64,000 nucleotides of DNA, from positions 868,001 to 932,000 of the forward strand of contig JALJCQ010000015.1 in the NCBI GenBank assembly GCA_023091665.1. The letters run 5' to 3'. Below the pieces are notes generated by a model. The model ran no database searches. It saw only the letters and a list, made by a program, of their open reading frames with translations, and had not been told where the DNA came from. The translations under genes and the position numbers were made by a program. Position 1 is the first letter of the stretch. Every line of letters begins with the position of its first letter. Shown here one piece after another: positions 9,913-20,250 of the stretch. Source of the DNA: Pythium myriotylum. Its lineage: Eukaryota; Oomycota; Peronosporomycetes; Pythiales; Pythiaceae.

Positions 9913-10981
9913 ATGACGCGGCTGAATGTATGGAATCCGTGCAACCGAGTATTTGACGACAAACTGCGCGAAAGTCGGCTAGATGCTCACCGCGCACGTC
10001 TCGAGCAGATTCATGCGTTCGGCCGCCATGTGAGGTCTAAAATAAAAGAGCCTTCGATCGACTTCTACCTGAACATTGTTTCATCATTGTGCACAGAGCT
10101 CCGCCAAGTACACTTCGAGCCCCCCAAAATGTGGAGCATCAAGTGTTTTCAAAGCTGCACCCAAATCGAAGTCTCCTGCTGCAAAGGCTCGGCAGGCCGA
10201 GATAGAGCGCGAGAATTTGAAGCTTATCAAGAAGATTGTCGAACTCCAGAGGTCTGCCTCCGAAAGCGTATCTACAAAGAGTGTTTGTGCGCAGAAGGAA
10301 TCTCGACCGTCAAACTCGTACTTGAAAACGTCAAGGTTGAGTGGCGAGCGCTTTATACCTCATCCGCTCTCTGGCTTGGCTCCAGGTGGGGATCTCGGTG
10401 TACCACCTGCATCATCACATCCACTCTATACGCACCACGCTGTCACCATGACACATCATTTCGTCGAGCAAAACGACGTCGCGCTGAATTTCGTTCCTGG
10501 CAAGCGATCAAATGCGTCTGCCAGGCAACGCACTCAAATTCAAATCCAGCGCGAGAACAACAAGCTCCTGCAGCGAATTCTTTCCTCAAAGACAACATTC
10601 AGTCGTTCTACATGGCAAGCAGATGAGAAGAAGCGACGAAAACTGCTAGGAAATATCTCCCGATTCTCACATGTGATCAACCGGCCATCGTCATCGATCG
10701 GAAACGCATCGCCTAAGCGATCATCGAATGCACTAGCGGTGGTGGAACGACGACTAGACTCTTGTCGTGTCATTCGTACTGGAAGTCCAGTGACACACCT
10801 GCGCTATCGTCTTCGGCCCCGGTCGGCACCATGTGCTAGTAATAACGGACCGAGTGCCGGCGACTTATGCACTGCTAAGACAGATTTCGAGGTATCTGCA
10901 CTTTCGGGCAAAATGACTGCCCTCGGCATTAACGAAGCCACCATAACCACAGACGGCAATGAAGCGAGAACTGATGCTTAA
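9913..10981 (+). CDS. CFAP97/hemingway-type cilium protein, 2 exons
   Basis: Exons 9913..10029 and 10097..10981, 333 residues. The 67-nt intron (10030..10096) starts GTGAGG, has a CTGAAC-like branch point and ends TGCACAG. It joins in phase 0 a 39-residue first exon to the long second one. Exon 1 supplies the Asp-x-His-Arg-x-Arg-Leu motif. Exon 2 supplies the basic Arg-Gln-x-Glu-Ile-Glu-Arg-Glu-Asn helix that together define the CFAP97/hemingway domain. A second similar helix (Gln-Ile-Gln-Arg-Glu-Asn-Asn-Lys-Leu-Leu, about residue 185) follows. Family members are needed for motile axonemes, so a role in zoospore flagella is expected. The rest is Ser/Arg-rich and disordered. It lies only about 130 bp downstream of the PH-VPS9 gene on the same strand. 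Confidence 0.65.
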
Positions 10982-11798
10982 AGGAACCCTGAGAGTCACA
11001 GATAGGAAGCAGTATGGACCAAGGAGCACTCGCGAAGGATGGTGCAGCGGAAGAACGAGAACCACGCTTCTCATTGTTTCCCATTGCAACAAACATTATC
11101 CAGCGTGAATGCCAAGTTAAAAATAAACACTCCAGTTGAACACCGCCCAAGTGTGAACGTTTCAAAACGACTGAGAATTTGAGATGAGTGGAGACCAAGC
11201 CAGCCACCTCAAACGTCACGTGTTTTGTGCGTAAGTGGAGAGGTGGTGGCGCTAAAGATTCTACCATGCAGCGCAGGGCCACCATGCTGCTGCATCCCAT
11301 CAAAATCCCAGTCGAAAATTCAAAGTGCATCGAATTGATACTGGTCCGTTTCATCTGAGAACGATTGCAACCAATGAACTGCGTGGCGATTGCGATCTTG
11401 AGCACTTTGAATGGGATGGAGTCACTGGCCAAATTTTCATCGAACGAAGTCGCGTCTGTTACACCTTTTGGCCTTTGTTGCTCGACCTCAACAGCCACTC
11501 CGTCCCAATCAAATTCAAGTCTGTGCTGTGCTGGCCGCATCCCAAGTATGCAGGTAGAATCGGTGCAAGAACTGGATTGGATTGCGAACTCGGAAAACGC
11601 ATTGAAAACGGACGCACCGTTGGCGTCGTCCAGCTATGAGGCTCACTGAAGCACTACACGGTATACGTATTGGGAAGTGAAGGAACTGTCGCAGCTCCAA
11701 GCTATGTGAACCACGGACCAAGCCAGTCACAATTCCACAGCAAACGTCGCACTCGCTTGAGGTCGAGGAAACACACATCTCAGTCCCTCGCTTGTAGC
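10982..11798. other. intergenic region without a supported gene
   Basis: About 800 bp. Open frames on both strands (up to 203 codons, 11540..10929 minus) overlap each other and the end of the CFAP97 gene, show no domain, and have no splice partner. The last part must be the promoter and leader of the repeat protein that starts at 11799. I see no RNA gene here. Confidence 0.4.
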
Positions 11799-14700
11799 AT
11801 GGTTCGGCTGTATGGCTGGTTGATACTGGCGGCATTCAGTGCTTTTGGCGTCAACGCTCAATCCTTGGAAGACGAACACAGTCAACGTCAGCTTGTGACT
11901 TCCTCAGTGTCGGATGGCAGCAACACCGCTGCACCCATCCCATCTCTCGTCGTCATACTCAAGTCCGCATCTGAAGTCGCATCGCCGACCTCAACTCCTG
12001 AACTGCCAGCACCGAACGATGACAACCACCAAACCCCAGCACCAATTCCGAGCCTTGTCGTTATAATACAAAATTGGCCGGGGGATTCGATCAAACCAAC
12101 TCCGACAACGAAGGAGCCAGTAACGGAGGAGCCGACGCAGACGCCGACGACCAAGACCCCAGCACCAACGACCGAAGCTCCGACGACGACGACAGAGACG
12201 CCGAAGACTGCCAAACCGACACCAGCGCCGACCGCACCGGAGCCGGACAGCGAGATTCCCGACGGCAACGACCAAGGCTCGGACGAAGGCTCCGACGATG
12301 GCACCGCGTCGAACCAGTACTATGACGGCAACGACGAGGACCCATCGACGATCGCACCGGCTCCAACGACGAAGAAGCCAACGCCGAAGCCGATGCCGGC
12401 TCCGACAACGGAGGAGCCAGTAACGGAGGAGCCGACGCAGACGCCGACGACCAAGACCCCAGCACCAACGACTGAAGCTCCGACGACGACGACAGAGACG
12501 CCGAAGACTGCCAAACCGACACCAGCGCCGACCGCACCGGAGCCGGACAGCGAGATTCCCGACGGCAACGACCAAGGCTCGGACGAAGGCTCCGACGATG
12601 GCACCGCGTCGAACCAGTACTATGACGGCAACGACGAGGACCCATCGACGATCGCACTGGCTCCAACGACGAAGAAGCCAACGCCGAAGCCGATGCCGGC
12701 TCCGACAACGGAGGAGCCAGTAACGGAGGAGCCGACGCAGACGCCGACGACCAAGACCCCAGCACCAACGACTGAAGCTCCGACGACGACGACAGAGACG
12801 CCGAAGACTGCCAAACCGACACCAGCGCCGACCGCACCGGAGCCGGACAGCGAGATTCCCGACGGCAACGACCAAGGCTCGGACGAAGGCTCCGACGATG
12901 GCACCGCGTCGAACCAGTACTATGACGGCAACGACGAGGACCCATCGACGATCGCACCGGCTCCAACGACGAAGAAGCCAACGCCGAAGCCGATGCCGGC
13001 TCCGACAACGGAGGAGCCAGTAACGGAGGAGCCGACGCAGACGCCGACGACCAAGACCCCAGCACCAACGACTGAAGCTCCGACGACGACGACAGAGACG
13101 CCGAAGACTGCCAAACCGACACCAGCGCCGACCGCACCGGAGCCGGACAGCGAGATTCCCGACGGCAACGACCAAGGCTCGGACGAAGGCTCCGACGATG
13201 GCACCGCGTCGAACCAGTACTATGACGGCAACGACGAGGACCCATCGACGATCGCACCGGCTCCAACGACGAAGAAGCCAACGCCGAAGCCGATGCCGGC
13301 TCCGACAACGGAGGAGCCAGTAACGGAGGAGCCGACGCAGACGCCGACGACCAAGACCCCAGCACCAACGACTGAAGCTCCGACGACGACGACAGAGACG
13401 CCGAAGACTGCCAAACCGACACCAGCGCCGACCGCACCGGAGCCGGACAGCGAGATTCCCGACGGCAACGACCAAGGCTCGGACGAAGGCTCCGACGATG
13501 GCACCGCGTCGAACCAGTACTATGACGGCAACGACGAGGACCCATCGACGATCGCACCGGCTCCAACGACGAAGAAGCCAACGCCGAAGCCGATGCCGGC
13601 TCCGACAACGGAGGAGCCAGTAACGGAGGAGCCGACGCAGACGCCGACGACCAAGACCCCAGCACCAACGACTGAAGCTCCGACGACGACGACAGAGACG
13701 CCGAAGACTGCCAAACCGACACCAGCGCCGACCGCACCGGAGCCGGACAGCGAGATTCCCGACGGCAACGACCAAGGCTCGGACGAAGGCTCCGACGATG
13801 GCACCGCGTCGAACCAGTACTATGACGGCAACGACGAGGACCCATCGACGATCGCACCGGCTCCAACGACGAAGAAGCCAACGCCGAAGCCGATGCCGGC
13901 TCCGACAACGGAGGAGCCAGTAACGGAGGAGCCGACGCAGACGCCGACGACCAAGACCCCAGCACCAACGACTGAAGCTCCGACGACGACGACAGAGACG
14001 CCGAAGACTGCCAAACCGACACCAGCGCCGACCGCACCGGAGCCGGACAGCGAGATTCCCGACGGCAACGACCAAGGCTCGGACGAAGGCTCCGACGATG
14101 GCACCGCGTCGAACCAGTACTATGACGGCAACGACGAGGACCCATCGACGATCGCACCGGCTCCAACGACGAAGAAGCCAACGCCGAAGCCGATGCCGGC
14201 TCCGACAACGGAGGAGCCAGTAACGGAGGAGCCGACGCAGACGCCGACGACCAAGACCCCAGCACCAACGACTGAAGCTCCGACGACGACGACAGAGACG
14301 CCGAAGACTGCCAAACCGACACCAGCGCCGACCGCACCGGAGCCGGACAGCGAGATTCCCGACGGCAACGACCAAGGCTCGGACGAAGGCTCCGACGATG
14401 GCACCGCGTCGAACCAGTACTATGACGGCAACGACGAGGACCCATCGACGATCGCACCGGCTCCAACGACGAAGAAGCCAACGCCGAAGCCGATGCCGGC
14501 TCCGACAACGGAGGAGCCAGTAACGGAGGAGCCGACGCAGACGCCGACGACCAAGACCCCAGCACCAACGACTGAAGCTCCGACGACGACGACAGAGACG
14601 CCGAAGACTGCCAAACCGACACCAGCGCCGACCGCACCGGAGCCGGACAGCGAGATTCCCGACGGCAACGACCAAGGCTCGGACGAAGGCTCCGACGATG

Positions 14701-16475
14701 GCACCGCGTCGAACCAGTACTATGACGGCAACGACGAGGACCCATCGACGATCGCACCGGCTCCAACGACGAAGAAGCCAACGCCGAAGCCGATGCCGGC
14801 TCCGACAACGGAGGAGCCAGTAACGGAGGAGCCGACGCAGACGCCGACGACCAAGACCCCAGCACCAACGACTGAAGCTCCGACGACGACGACAGAGACG
14901 CCGAAGACTGCCAAACCGACACCAGCGCCGACCGCACCGGAGCCGGACAGCGAGATTCCCGACGGCAACGACCAAGGCTCGGACGAAGGCTCCGACGATG
15001 GCACCGCGTCGAACCAGTACTATGACGGCAACGACGAGGACCCATCGACGATCGCACCGGCTCCAACGACGAAGAAGCCAACGCCGAAGCCGATGCCGGC
15101 TCCGACAACGGAGGAGCCAGTAACGGAGGAGCCGACGCAGACGCCGACGACCAAGACCCCAGCACCAACGACTGAAGCTCCGACGACGACGACAGAGACG
15201 CCGAAGACTGCCAAACCGACACCAGCGCCGACCGCACCGGAGCCGGACAGCGAGATTCCCGACGGCAACGACCAAGGCTCGGACGAAGGCTCCGACGATG
15301 GCACCGCGTCGAACCAGTACTATGACGGCAACGACGAGGACCCATCGACGATCGCACCGGCTCCAACGACGAAGAAGCCAACGCCGAAGCCGATGCCGGC
15401 TCCGACAACGGAGGAGCCAGTAACGGAGGAGCCGACGCAGACGCCGACGACCAAGACCCCAGCACCAACGACTGAAGCTCCGACGACGACGACAGAGACG
15501 CCGAAGACTGCCAAACCGACACCAGCGCCGACCGCACCGGAGCCGGACAGCGAGATTCCCGACGGCAACGACCAAGGCTCGGACGAAGGCTCCGACGATG
15601 GCACCGCGTCGAACCAGTACTATGACGGCAACGACGAGGACCCATCGACGATCGCACCGGCTCCAACGACGAAGAAGCCAACGCCGAAGCCGATGCCGGC
15701 TCCGACAACGGAGGAGCAAGTAACGGAGGAGCCGACGCAGACGCCGACGACCAAGGCCCCAGCACCAACGACTGAAGCTCCGACGACGACGACAGAGACG
15801 CCGAAGACTGCCAAACCGACACCAGCGCCGACCGCACCGGAGCCGGACAGCGAGATTCCCGACGGCAACGACCAAGGCTCGGACGAAGGCTCCGACGATG
15901 GCACCGCGTCGAACCAGTACTATGACGGCAACGACGAGGACCCATCGACGATCGCACCGGCTCCAACGACGAAGAAGCCAACGCCGAAGCCGATGCCGGC
16001 TCCGACAACGGAGGAGCCAGTAACGGAGGAGCCGACGCAGACGCCGACGACCAAGACCCCAGCACCAACGACTGAAGCTCCGACGACGACGACAGAGACG
16101 CCGGTGACTCCTGTGCCGACGAATGCTGAGGGCTCTCACCAGTCAGATAGCATCGGTGAGAGCGGCACACCGGTTCCAGACATCACGTCGTCACCTGTGG
16201 CTACCGCTGACTCATCGACGCCGACCCCAACACCTTTAGTGTCCAAGACCCGGAAACCGAGACCTACTACTCCAGAGCCAGATCCGGTCTTCATCCCAAT
16301 CTATGTTGAGGCGTCAGGTAGTGGATCGGGATCGAGTGATGATGAACCGTGGATTGTCCGAGTTCCAGGTCCGACTCAGCCAGCGGATCCTGACGATGGT
16401 GAGGACGACGACGGCGAGGATGCCGACAACTCTCCGCTAGGGTCGCGTCGTCATCTCCGCTCCTCCAGACACTAG
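11799..16475 (+). CDS. secreted mucin-like repeat protein with 100-residue repeats
   Basis: A 1558-residue single-exon protein. The start at ATG 11799 was chosen because it gives a clean signal peptide (Tyr-Gly-Trp-Leu-Ile-Leu-Ala-Ala core, cleavage after Val-Asn-Ala). The frame upstream to 11670 opens at TTG and lacks a signal. After a short unique region come thirteen complete 100-residue repeats plus a partial one. Each repeat has a Thr/Pro/Glu-rich half suited to dense O-glycosylation and an acidic Asp/Gly/Ser half with a Tyr-Tyr motif. The C-terminus is Ser/Gly/Asp-rich and ends in basic residues. No catalytic domain, GPI signal or membrane anchor is seen. The design resembles oomycete mucin-like and cyst-germination acidic-repeat proteins, so a cell-wall, mucilage or adhesion role is likely. 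Function is inferred from composition. Confidence 0.8.
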   Translation: MVRLYGWLILAAFSAFGVNAQSLEDEHSQRQLVTSSVSDGSNTAAPIPSLVVILKSASEVASPTSTPELPAPNDDNHQTPAPIPSLVVIIQNWPGDSIKPTPTTKEPVTEEPTQTPTTKTPAPTTEAPTTTTETPKTAKPTPAPTAPEPDSEIPDGNDQGSDEGSDDGTASNQYYDGNDEDPSTIAPAPTTKKPTPKPMPAPTTEEPVTEEPTQTPTTKTPAPTTEAPTTTTETPKTAKPTPAPTAPEPDSEIPDGNDQGSDEGSDDGTASNQYYDGNDEDPSTIALAPTTKKPTPKPMPAPTTEEPVTEEPTQTPTTKTPAPTTEAPTTTTETPKTAKPTPAPTAPEPDSEIPDGNDQGSDEGSDDGTASNQYYDGNDEDPSTIAPAPTTKKPTPKPMPAPTTEEPVTEEPTQTPTTKTPAPTTEAPTTTTETPKTAKPTPAPTAPEPDSEIPDGNDQGSDEGSDDGTASNQYYDGNDEDPSTIAPAPTTKKPTPKPMPAPTTEEPVTEEPTQTPTTKTPAPTTEAPTTTTETPKTAKPTPAPTAPEPDSEIPDGNDQGSDEGSDDGTASNQYYDGNDEDPSTIAPAPTTKKPTPKPMPAPTTEEPVTEEPTQTPTTKTPAPTTEAPTTTTETPKTAKPTPAPTAPEPDSEIPDGNDQGSDEGSDDGTASNQYYDGNDEDPSTIAPAPTTKKPTPKPMPAPTTEEPVTEEPTQTPTTKTPAPTTEAPTTTTETPKTAKPTPAPTAPEPDSEIPDGNDQGSDEGSDDGTASNQYYDGNDEDPSTIAPAPTTKKPTPKPMPAPTTEEPVTEEPTQTPTTKTPAPTTEAPTTTTETPKTAKPTPAPTAPEPDSEIPDGNDQGSDEGSDDGTASNQYYDGNDEDPSTIAPAPTTKKPTPKPMPAPTTEEPVTEEPTQTPTTKTPAPTTEAPTTTTETPKTAKPTPAPTAPEPDSEIPDGNDQGSDEGSDDGTASNQYYDGNDEDPSTIAPAPTTKKPTPKPMPAPTTEEPVTEEPTQTPTTKTPAPTTEAPTTTTETPKTAKPTPAPTAPEPDSEIPDGNDQGSDEGSDDGTASNQYYDGNDEDPSTIAPAPTTKKPTPKPMPAPTTEEPVTEEPTQTPTTKTPAPTTEAPTTTTETPKTAKPTPAPTAPEPDSEIPDGNDQGSDEGSDDGTASNQYYDGNDEDPSTIAPAPTTKKPTPKPMPAPTTEEPVTEEPTQTPTTKTPAPTTEAPTTTTETPKTAKPTPAPTAPEPDSEIPDGNDQGSDEGSDDGTASNQYYDGNDEDPSTIAPAPTTKKPTPKPMPAPTTEEQVTEEPTQTPTTKAPAPTTEAPTTTTETPKTAKPTPAPTAPEPDSEIPDGNDQGSDEGSDDGTASNQYYDGNDEDPSTIAPAPTTKKPTPKPMPAPTTEEPVTEEPTQTPTTKTPAPTTEAPTTTTETPVTPVPTNAEGSHQSDSIGESGTPVPDITSSPVATADSSTPTPTPLVSKTRKPRPTTPEPDPVFIPIYVEASGSGSGSSDDEPWIVRVPGPTQPADPDDGEDDDGEDADNSPLGSRRHLRSSRH
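12121..16102 (+). repeat. 300-bp coding tandem repeat, 13 full copies plus a partial
   Basis: The period is exactly 300 bp and in frame, so each copy encodes 100 residues. By eye only four substitutions distinguish the full copies: position 12173 (C in copy 1, T elsewhere), 12658 (T in copy 2), and 15718 and 15756 (both in copy 13). The inner ten copies (3 to 12) appear identical, while variants sit in the outer copies. This is the pattern left by unequal crossing-over or gene conversion. Copy number in an assembly of such an array should be treated with caution. Confidence 0.95.
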
Positions 16476-16764
16476 CGCTTGACTATTGACGCCATCTTTG
16501 CATGTTCCACACCACGACGTAGAGAGTAGGACCGGAGAGGGATCTCGCAAGTAGCTGGATAATGAACCGATCATAAGTAGACACAATACAATCTCTTGCA
16601 AAATTTTTCGATTCTCGGTCATTACTAAATCATCAATAGGCTGGAGTCTAAGCCACCGCGTGAGGGGGTGGTCATGTGTATGAGCGAAGGAATGCTCATC
16701 TGGACAGTGGGGACGCCACGACACGCACAGGTATCCAAATAAATTAACCGACTGGTGCGAGCAC

Positions 16765-19700
16765 TCAGGACGATGGCTCGGAGCCCTGGCGCTGGCGGAA
16801 GTCGATCTTCGTGATCTTTTTGATTGAGCCGGTGAGTGTACTTCGGCGCGGCTTGGCCGCGACAGGGCTGCTCACTTCTTCGGTACTGAAGTTCTTGATC
16901 AAGTGGGCAACCTTGCTCTTCGTCACGGGGGGTGCTTCTTCCTCGTACGTAAATACGGTTTCGTTAGCAGCGACGCCAGGGGGCGACGGGGCTGGAGCCG
17001 GAGGGCGAGGAGCGCTTCCTCGTCGCTCGAACGTTGTCTTGAGAGCATTGGCATACCGCTCCACGACCTTGTTTCCGGTAGGGCGCACCGTGACTGGGAT
17101 CACGGGCTTCTCCTCCAGCGCTTCGACCTCTTCAATCTCGAACGAAGTTGGTGTCGACTCGGAGAAGCTGCTCGTGTTTTGGCTCGAGCCACGCGGAGGG
17201 GTCGAGGGAGTCGAGGGTGGAGGGGTGGAGGGTGCGGGAGCCAAACCGTCCATCTCCTTGAGGATCTCCTTCATGATGCCCTCAAGTTCATACTTTTCGC
17301 GGTTTGTCTTCTCAACGCGCTCACTCAAGGCGTTGATACGCGCTGCTTGCTCATCGTTGCGCTCGCACAGCCGAGCGATCTCAGTCGAGAACTTGGCGAC
17401 CTTTGCTTCAAGCTCCGTAATGTCAACGTCGCTCTTGCTGCTGCTCGCCGCAGCGGCAGCCGCAGCAGATGCGGCAGCTGCAGTGGCGTGGGCTCCTGTT
17501 GTGAGCTCACGACGCAATGAATCCACCTCGCGCTGCGCGATCATCAGTTGAGCCGATTTCTGGTCCAACTGACGGGTGAGCTCTTCGATCATCGCAGTAT
17601 CGTTCACACCATCGGTCGAGAAATTGCTGCCGCTGATCGTGCGACTGCGCTGTTCGTAAAGTTGGCCTTCGAGGGCTGTGAGCTTGACCTGGAGCGTCTT
17701 TTTCTCTTTCAATGCCTCCTCCAACTTTTCATGGACGCTCTCGAGGTTGTTGCTGCGATACCGCAGCTGCATTACTTCCTGGCGAGCGAGCTTCAACTGC
17801 TTTGTCAGCTCGGCCACGTCGTCATCGCTCTTCCCTTGGCTCTTGGTTGCGACTGTGCGTTGTTCCTGAACCTGTCGTTGTTGTAGATGTTCCACTTGAA
17901 GCGTCTCGATCTTGATCTCGAGCGCTGTGATCTTCTTCTCCGCCTTGGTGAGATTTTGTTTAGTGGTATCAAGTTCCTTCTGGACTTCGACCTTCGCTGC
18001 CTCAATGTCAGTGACCTGTGCGGCCTTCTCTGTCAGGTGCTGCTTCATGAACTGGAGCTCCTGCTCCTGCACCTTGATTTGGCTCGACTTTTCTTCCATA
18101 ACCTGCTGGAGTTGAGCGATCTGTGCCTCAAGCTGGGCTCGCTCTGCACCAAAGTCATCCGAGCTAGACTCGCGCGTCGCCGTTGTGTTCAGGCTCTTAG
18201 TGCGCGGCTCATCCTCATCGTCGCTCAAGATCTCAACGATCTTGGGCTCATTGTCGTCGTCAGAATCCGACAGCACATCATCGTCGCTGGTGTGGTATCC
18301 GCCGTTTGCGTTCTGGCTGACCTTGAGTTTGAGCTGTTCTTGGAGTCGTTGGTTCTCAGTCTGCGCAGCCATCAGATCTTGTGTCAGGAGCTTCACTTTC
18401 TCCTCCAGTGCGACCTTGGCCTTGCCAACGTCCATGTAGATCTTGTTAAGGAAGTCGGAGCCACCGGGACTGGTTCCAGAGCCACCCGACATCGTGGACA
18501 CTCGGGAGCTGTTCATCACGTTCGCGGCGACAGGGCTGCCCCCCACAGGGGAGGCTAGCGAGACACCGACGGGGATCGTCGGCGGAGGCGTCATCGACTC
18601 ACGCTGCAGCAGTAGTTGATTCTTCTTGGCCTTTTCAATATCCGCCTTCAGATCTTCGAGCTCTTGCATAAGCCCGTTCTTCTCGTCGCGTAGCTGGTCG
18701 ACCTCGAGGCGCAGCGTCGCGTCATCGGGCACAGAAGGAAGCAACGAGAGCGACGCCGTGACGAGGCTGTTGCGGCCGAGGCTGCTTTCACTGGTCGCGG
18801 TCTCCGCGCACTCGGACGGGGAGCTGCCGCCGCGCCCGCTCTGGTAGCTCTTGACGTCGTTCATCGCGCTCTCAAGCTTGGCCTTGAGCAAGAAGTTCTC
18901 GCGCTCCAAGGCGTTGAGCTGCTCGGTGACGGTGCGCACTGGCGCGACACGACTTATAGAAAGGTCGTCGTGGGGCGCCGCTCCGAGATCCGTGATCGAA
19001 AAGTCGGACGCCGACGATGCGTTGGTCGTCTTGCGCCGCATCTCAGGCTGAGGCATGCCGCTGATCATAGCCGGACCCATGTCGTCGCCCTGACCCTCGT
19101 ACACGAGCGAGCGTGAGAGGAACTCGAGCTGGTGCTGGAGCCGCTGGTTGCGCTCGAGTGCCGACTCCATCTCTTCCCGGAAGTCGAACGACTTCCACGC
19201 GTCCATGGGGGTCGCCTTGGCCGGCTTGCCAGCCGAGCTGTCGTGAAGCTCGGAGGCCGAGCCGCCGTAGATCATGTCGAGGTCGGCGTGGAACTTCTTG
19301 ACGCGCTCCATGAACTCAAACTGGGGCAGGAACATGAAGAGCTGCGGCGGCGCAGCGACGCCCGTGGCCTCGGCCTGCTGCTGCACCTGGAGCATCTGCT
19401 GCGCGCAGAACTGGAAGGCCATCTCGAGCTCCTGGAGCAGGCGCATGTTGAGCGCGCGGTACTGTCCGGCGTTCTTGGTCTCGGCCTGTTCGCGCACGAG
19501 CAGCTCCTCGTTCTCGAAGACGAGCGAGTCGATGCGTTTCTGCGATTCTTTCAGAAAGTTTTCGAGCTGGTGAATCTGCATCTCCTTGCGCTCGAGGCGG
19601 CGACGCAGCGAGCGGCAGTCGCTGCAGGTGCCGTCGGGCAGCTCGCTGTTCTGCGAGCTCATGGAGACGACGCTGACGTTGGTGCGGCGTCCGGCCATGG

Positions 19701-20250
19701 AGAGCGAGGACGTGGTCGTGACGGACGAGGACGTGGGCGTCGAGGGCGCGAGCGGCGGCGGCGGCGACGCGTATTCCCAGACGACCTCGAACTCGAGCGT
19801 GGCCGCGAGGTCTCGGCACTTGGTGGGCGAGATGCGGAAGGGTTTGGGTCGGTTGGCGCGCTGGTTCTGGACGATCTGCGCAAAGTCGAGCGTGAAGAGC
19901 GCGACGGCCGAGTGGCTCGGGAGCGCGACGAGCACGATCTCGTAGTCCTTGGCGAGGTAGTCGGTCGGGTCCACGGCGTGCTTGTTGCGCAGGAGCGAGG
20001 TCTGGATGCCGACGTGCTGGTTCCACTCGGCGATGTGGTCGGCGTGCCAGCGCGTGGGCTCGGACGTGACTTCCTTCGAGTTGCGGCGGAAGAGCACGAT
20101 GAGGTCGTCGTCGTCGGCGCTGATGTCGCGCCCGATGGTCGCGCGCACGATGTAGACGTCGAGGTTGACGAGCACGGTCGAGCTCGCCGAGTGCGAGCGC
20201 GAGTTCTTGCCCATGGCGACGGTCGCGCGCCCGTGCGTGTGGCGGCTCAT
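16765..20250 (-). CDS. NT-C2 domain coiled-coil protein
   Basis: A 1161-residue intronless protein starting at ATG 20250; the frame upstream begins at a non-standard codon, and a second in-frame ATG lies 12 codons later. Residues about 24-165 have the pattern of the N-terminal C2 (NT-C2, EEIG1/EHBP1-type) domain: a Val-Asn-Leu-Asp-Val-Tyr-Ile first strand, a Trp-x-Gln central strand and a Leu-Glu-Phe-Glu-Val-Val-Trp last strand. Long coiled coils follow (about 215-320, 370-400, 470-500, 530-570, 640-680, 730-960). They are separated by Ser/Pro and acidic spacers, with an Ala-rich run near 930. The C-terminus is Pro/Ser-rich and basic. NT-C2 proteins link membranes to cytoskeleton or motors and guide organelle positioning or endocytic recycling, and a similar scaffold role is inferred. 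Confidence 0.65.
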   Translation of the reverse strand: MSRHTHGRATVAMGKNSRSHSASSTVLVNLDVYIVRATIGRDISADDDDLIVLFRRNSKEVTSEPTRWHADHIAEWNQHVGIQTSLLRNKHAVDPTDYLAKDYEIVLVALPSHSAVALFTLDFAQIVQNQRANRPKPFRISPTKCRDLAATLEFEVVWEYASPPPPLAPSTPTSSSVTTTSSLSMAGRRTNVSVVSMSSQNSELPDGTCSDCRSLRRRLERKEMQIHQLENFLKESQKRIDSLVFENEELLVREQAETKNAGQYRALNMRLLQELEMAFQFCAQQMLQVQQQAEATGVAAPPQLFMFLPQFEFMERVKKFHADLDMIYGGSASELHDSSAGKPAKATPMDAWKSFDFREEMESALERNQRLQHQLEFLSRSLVYEGQGDDMGPAMISGMPQPEMRRKTTNASSASDFSITDLGAAPHDDLSISRVAPVRTVTEQLNALERENFLLKAKLESAMNDVKSYQSGRGGSSPSECAETATSESSLGRNSLVTASLSLLPSVPDDATLRLEVDQLRDEKNGLMQELEDLKADIEKAKKNQLLLQRESMTPPPTIPVGVSLASPVGGSPVAANVMNSSRVSTMSGGSGTSPGGSDFLNKIYMDVGKAKVALEEKVKLLTQDLMAAQTENQRLQEQLKLKVSQNANGGYHTSDDDVLSDSDDDNEPKIVEILSDDEDEPRTKSLNTTATRESSSDDFGAERAQLEAQIAQLQQVMEEKSSQIKVQEQELQFMKQHLTEKAAQVTDIEAAKVEVQKELDTTKQNLTKAEKKITALEIKIETLQVEHLQQRQVQEQRTVATKSQGKSDDDVAELTKQLKLARQEVMQLRYRSNNLESVHEKLEEALKEKKTLQVKLTALEGQLYEQRSRTISGSNFSTDGVNDTAMIEELTRQLDQKSAQLMIAQREVDSLRRELTTGAHATAAAASAAAAAAASSSKSDVDITELEAKVAKFSTEIARLCERNDEQAARINALSERVEKTNREKYELEGIMKEILKEMDGLAPAPSTPPPSTPSTPPRGSSQNTSSFSESTPTSFEIEEVEALEEKPVIPVTVRPTGNKVVERYANALKTTFERRGSAPRPPAPAPSPPGVAANETVFTYEEEAPPVTKSKVAHLIKNFSTEEVSSPVAAKPRRSTLTGSIKKITKIDFRQRQGSEPSS

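Noticed and set aside
10929..11540. 203-codon minus-strand frame downstream of the CFAP97 gene
   Set aside because: It overlaps the CFAP97 3' end, and has no domain and no signal or splice partner. The composition looks noncoding.
12121..16102. Regular direct repeats that could suggest a CRISPR-like array
   Set aside because: There are no unique spacers; the whole 300-bp unit is repeated and coding.
11991..16170. Two very long antisense open frames (over 1350 codons each) across the repeat array
   Set aside because: The repeat is exactly 300 bp, so any frame open in one copy is open in all. The predicted proteins are Arg/Cys- or Ser/Ala-rich nonsense, and the sense frame has a signal peptide.
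16430..16475. Arg-His-Leu-Arg near the end of the repeat protein as an RxLR effector motif
   Set aside because: RxLR motifs act just after the signal peptide; this one is at the C-terminus. Similar Arg-x-Leu words in the subtilase prodomains are also out of context.
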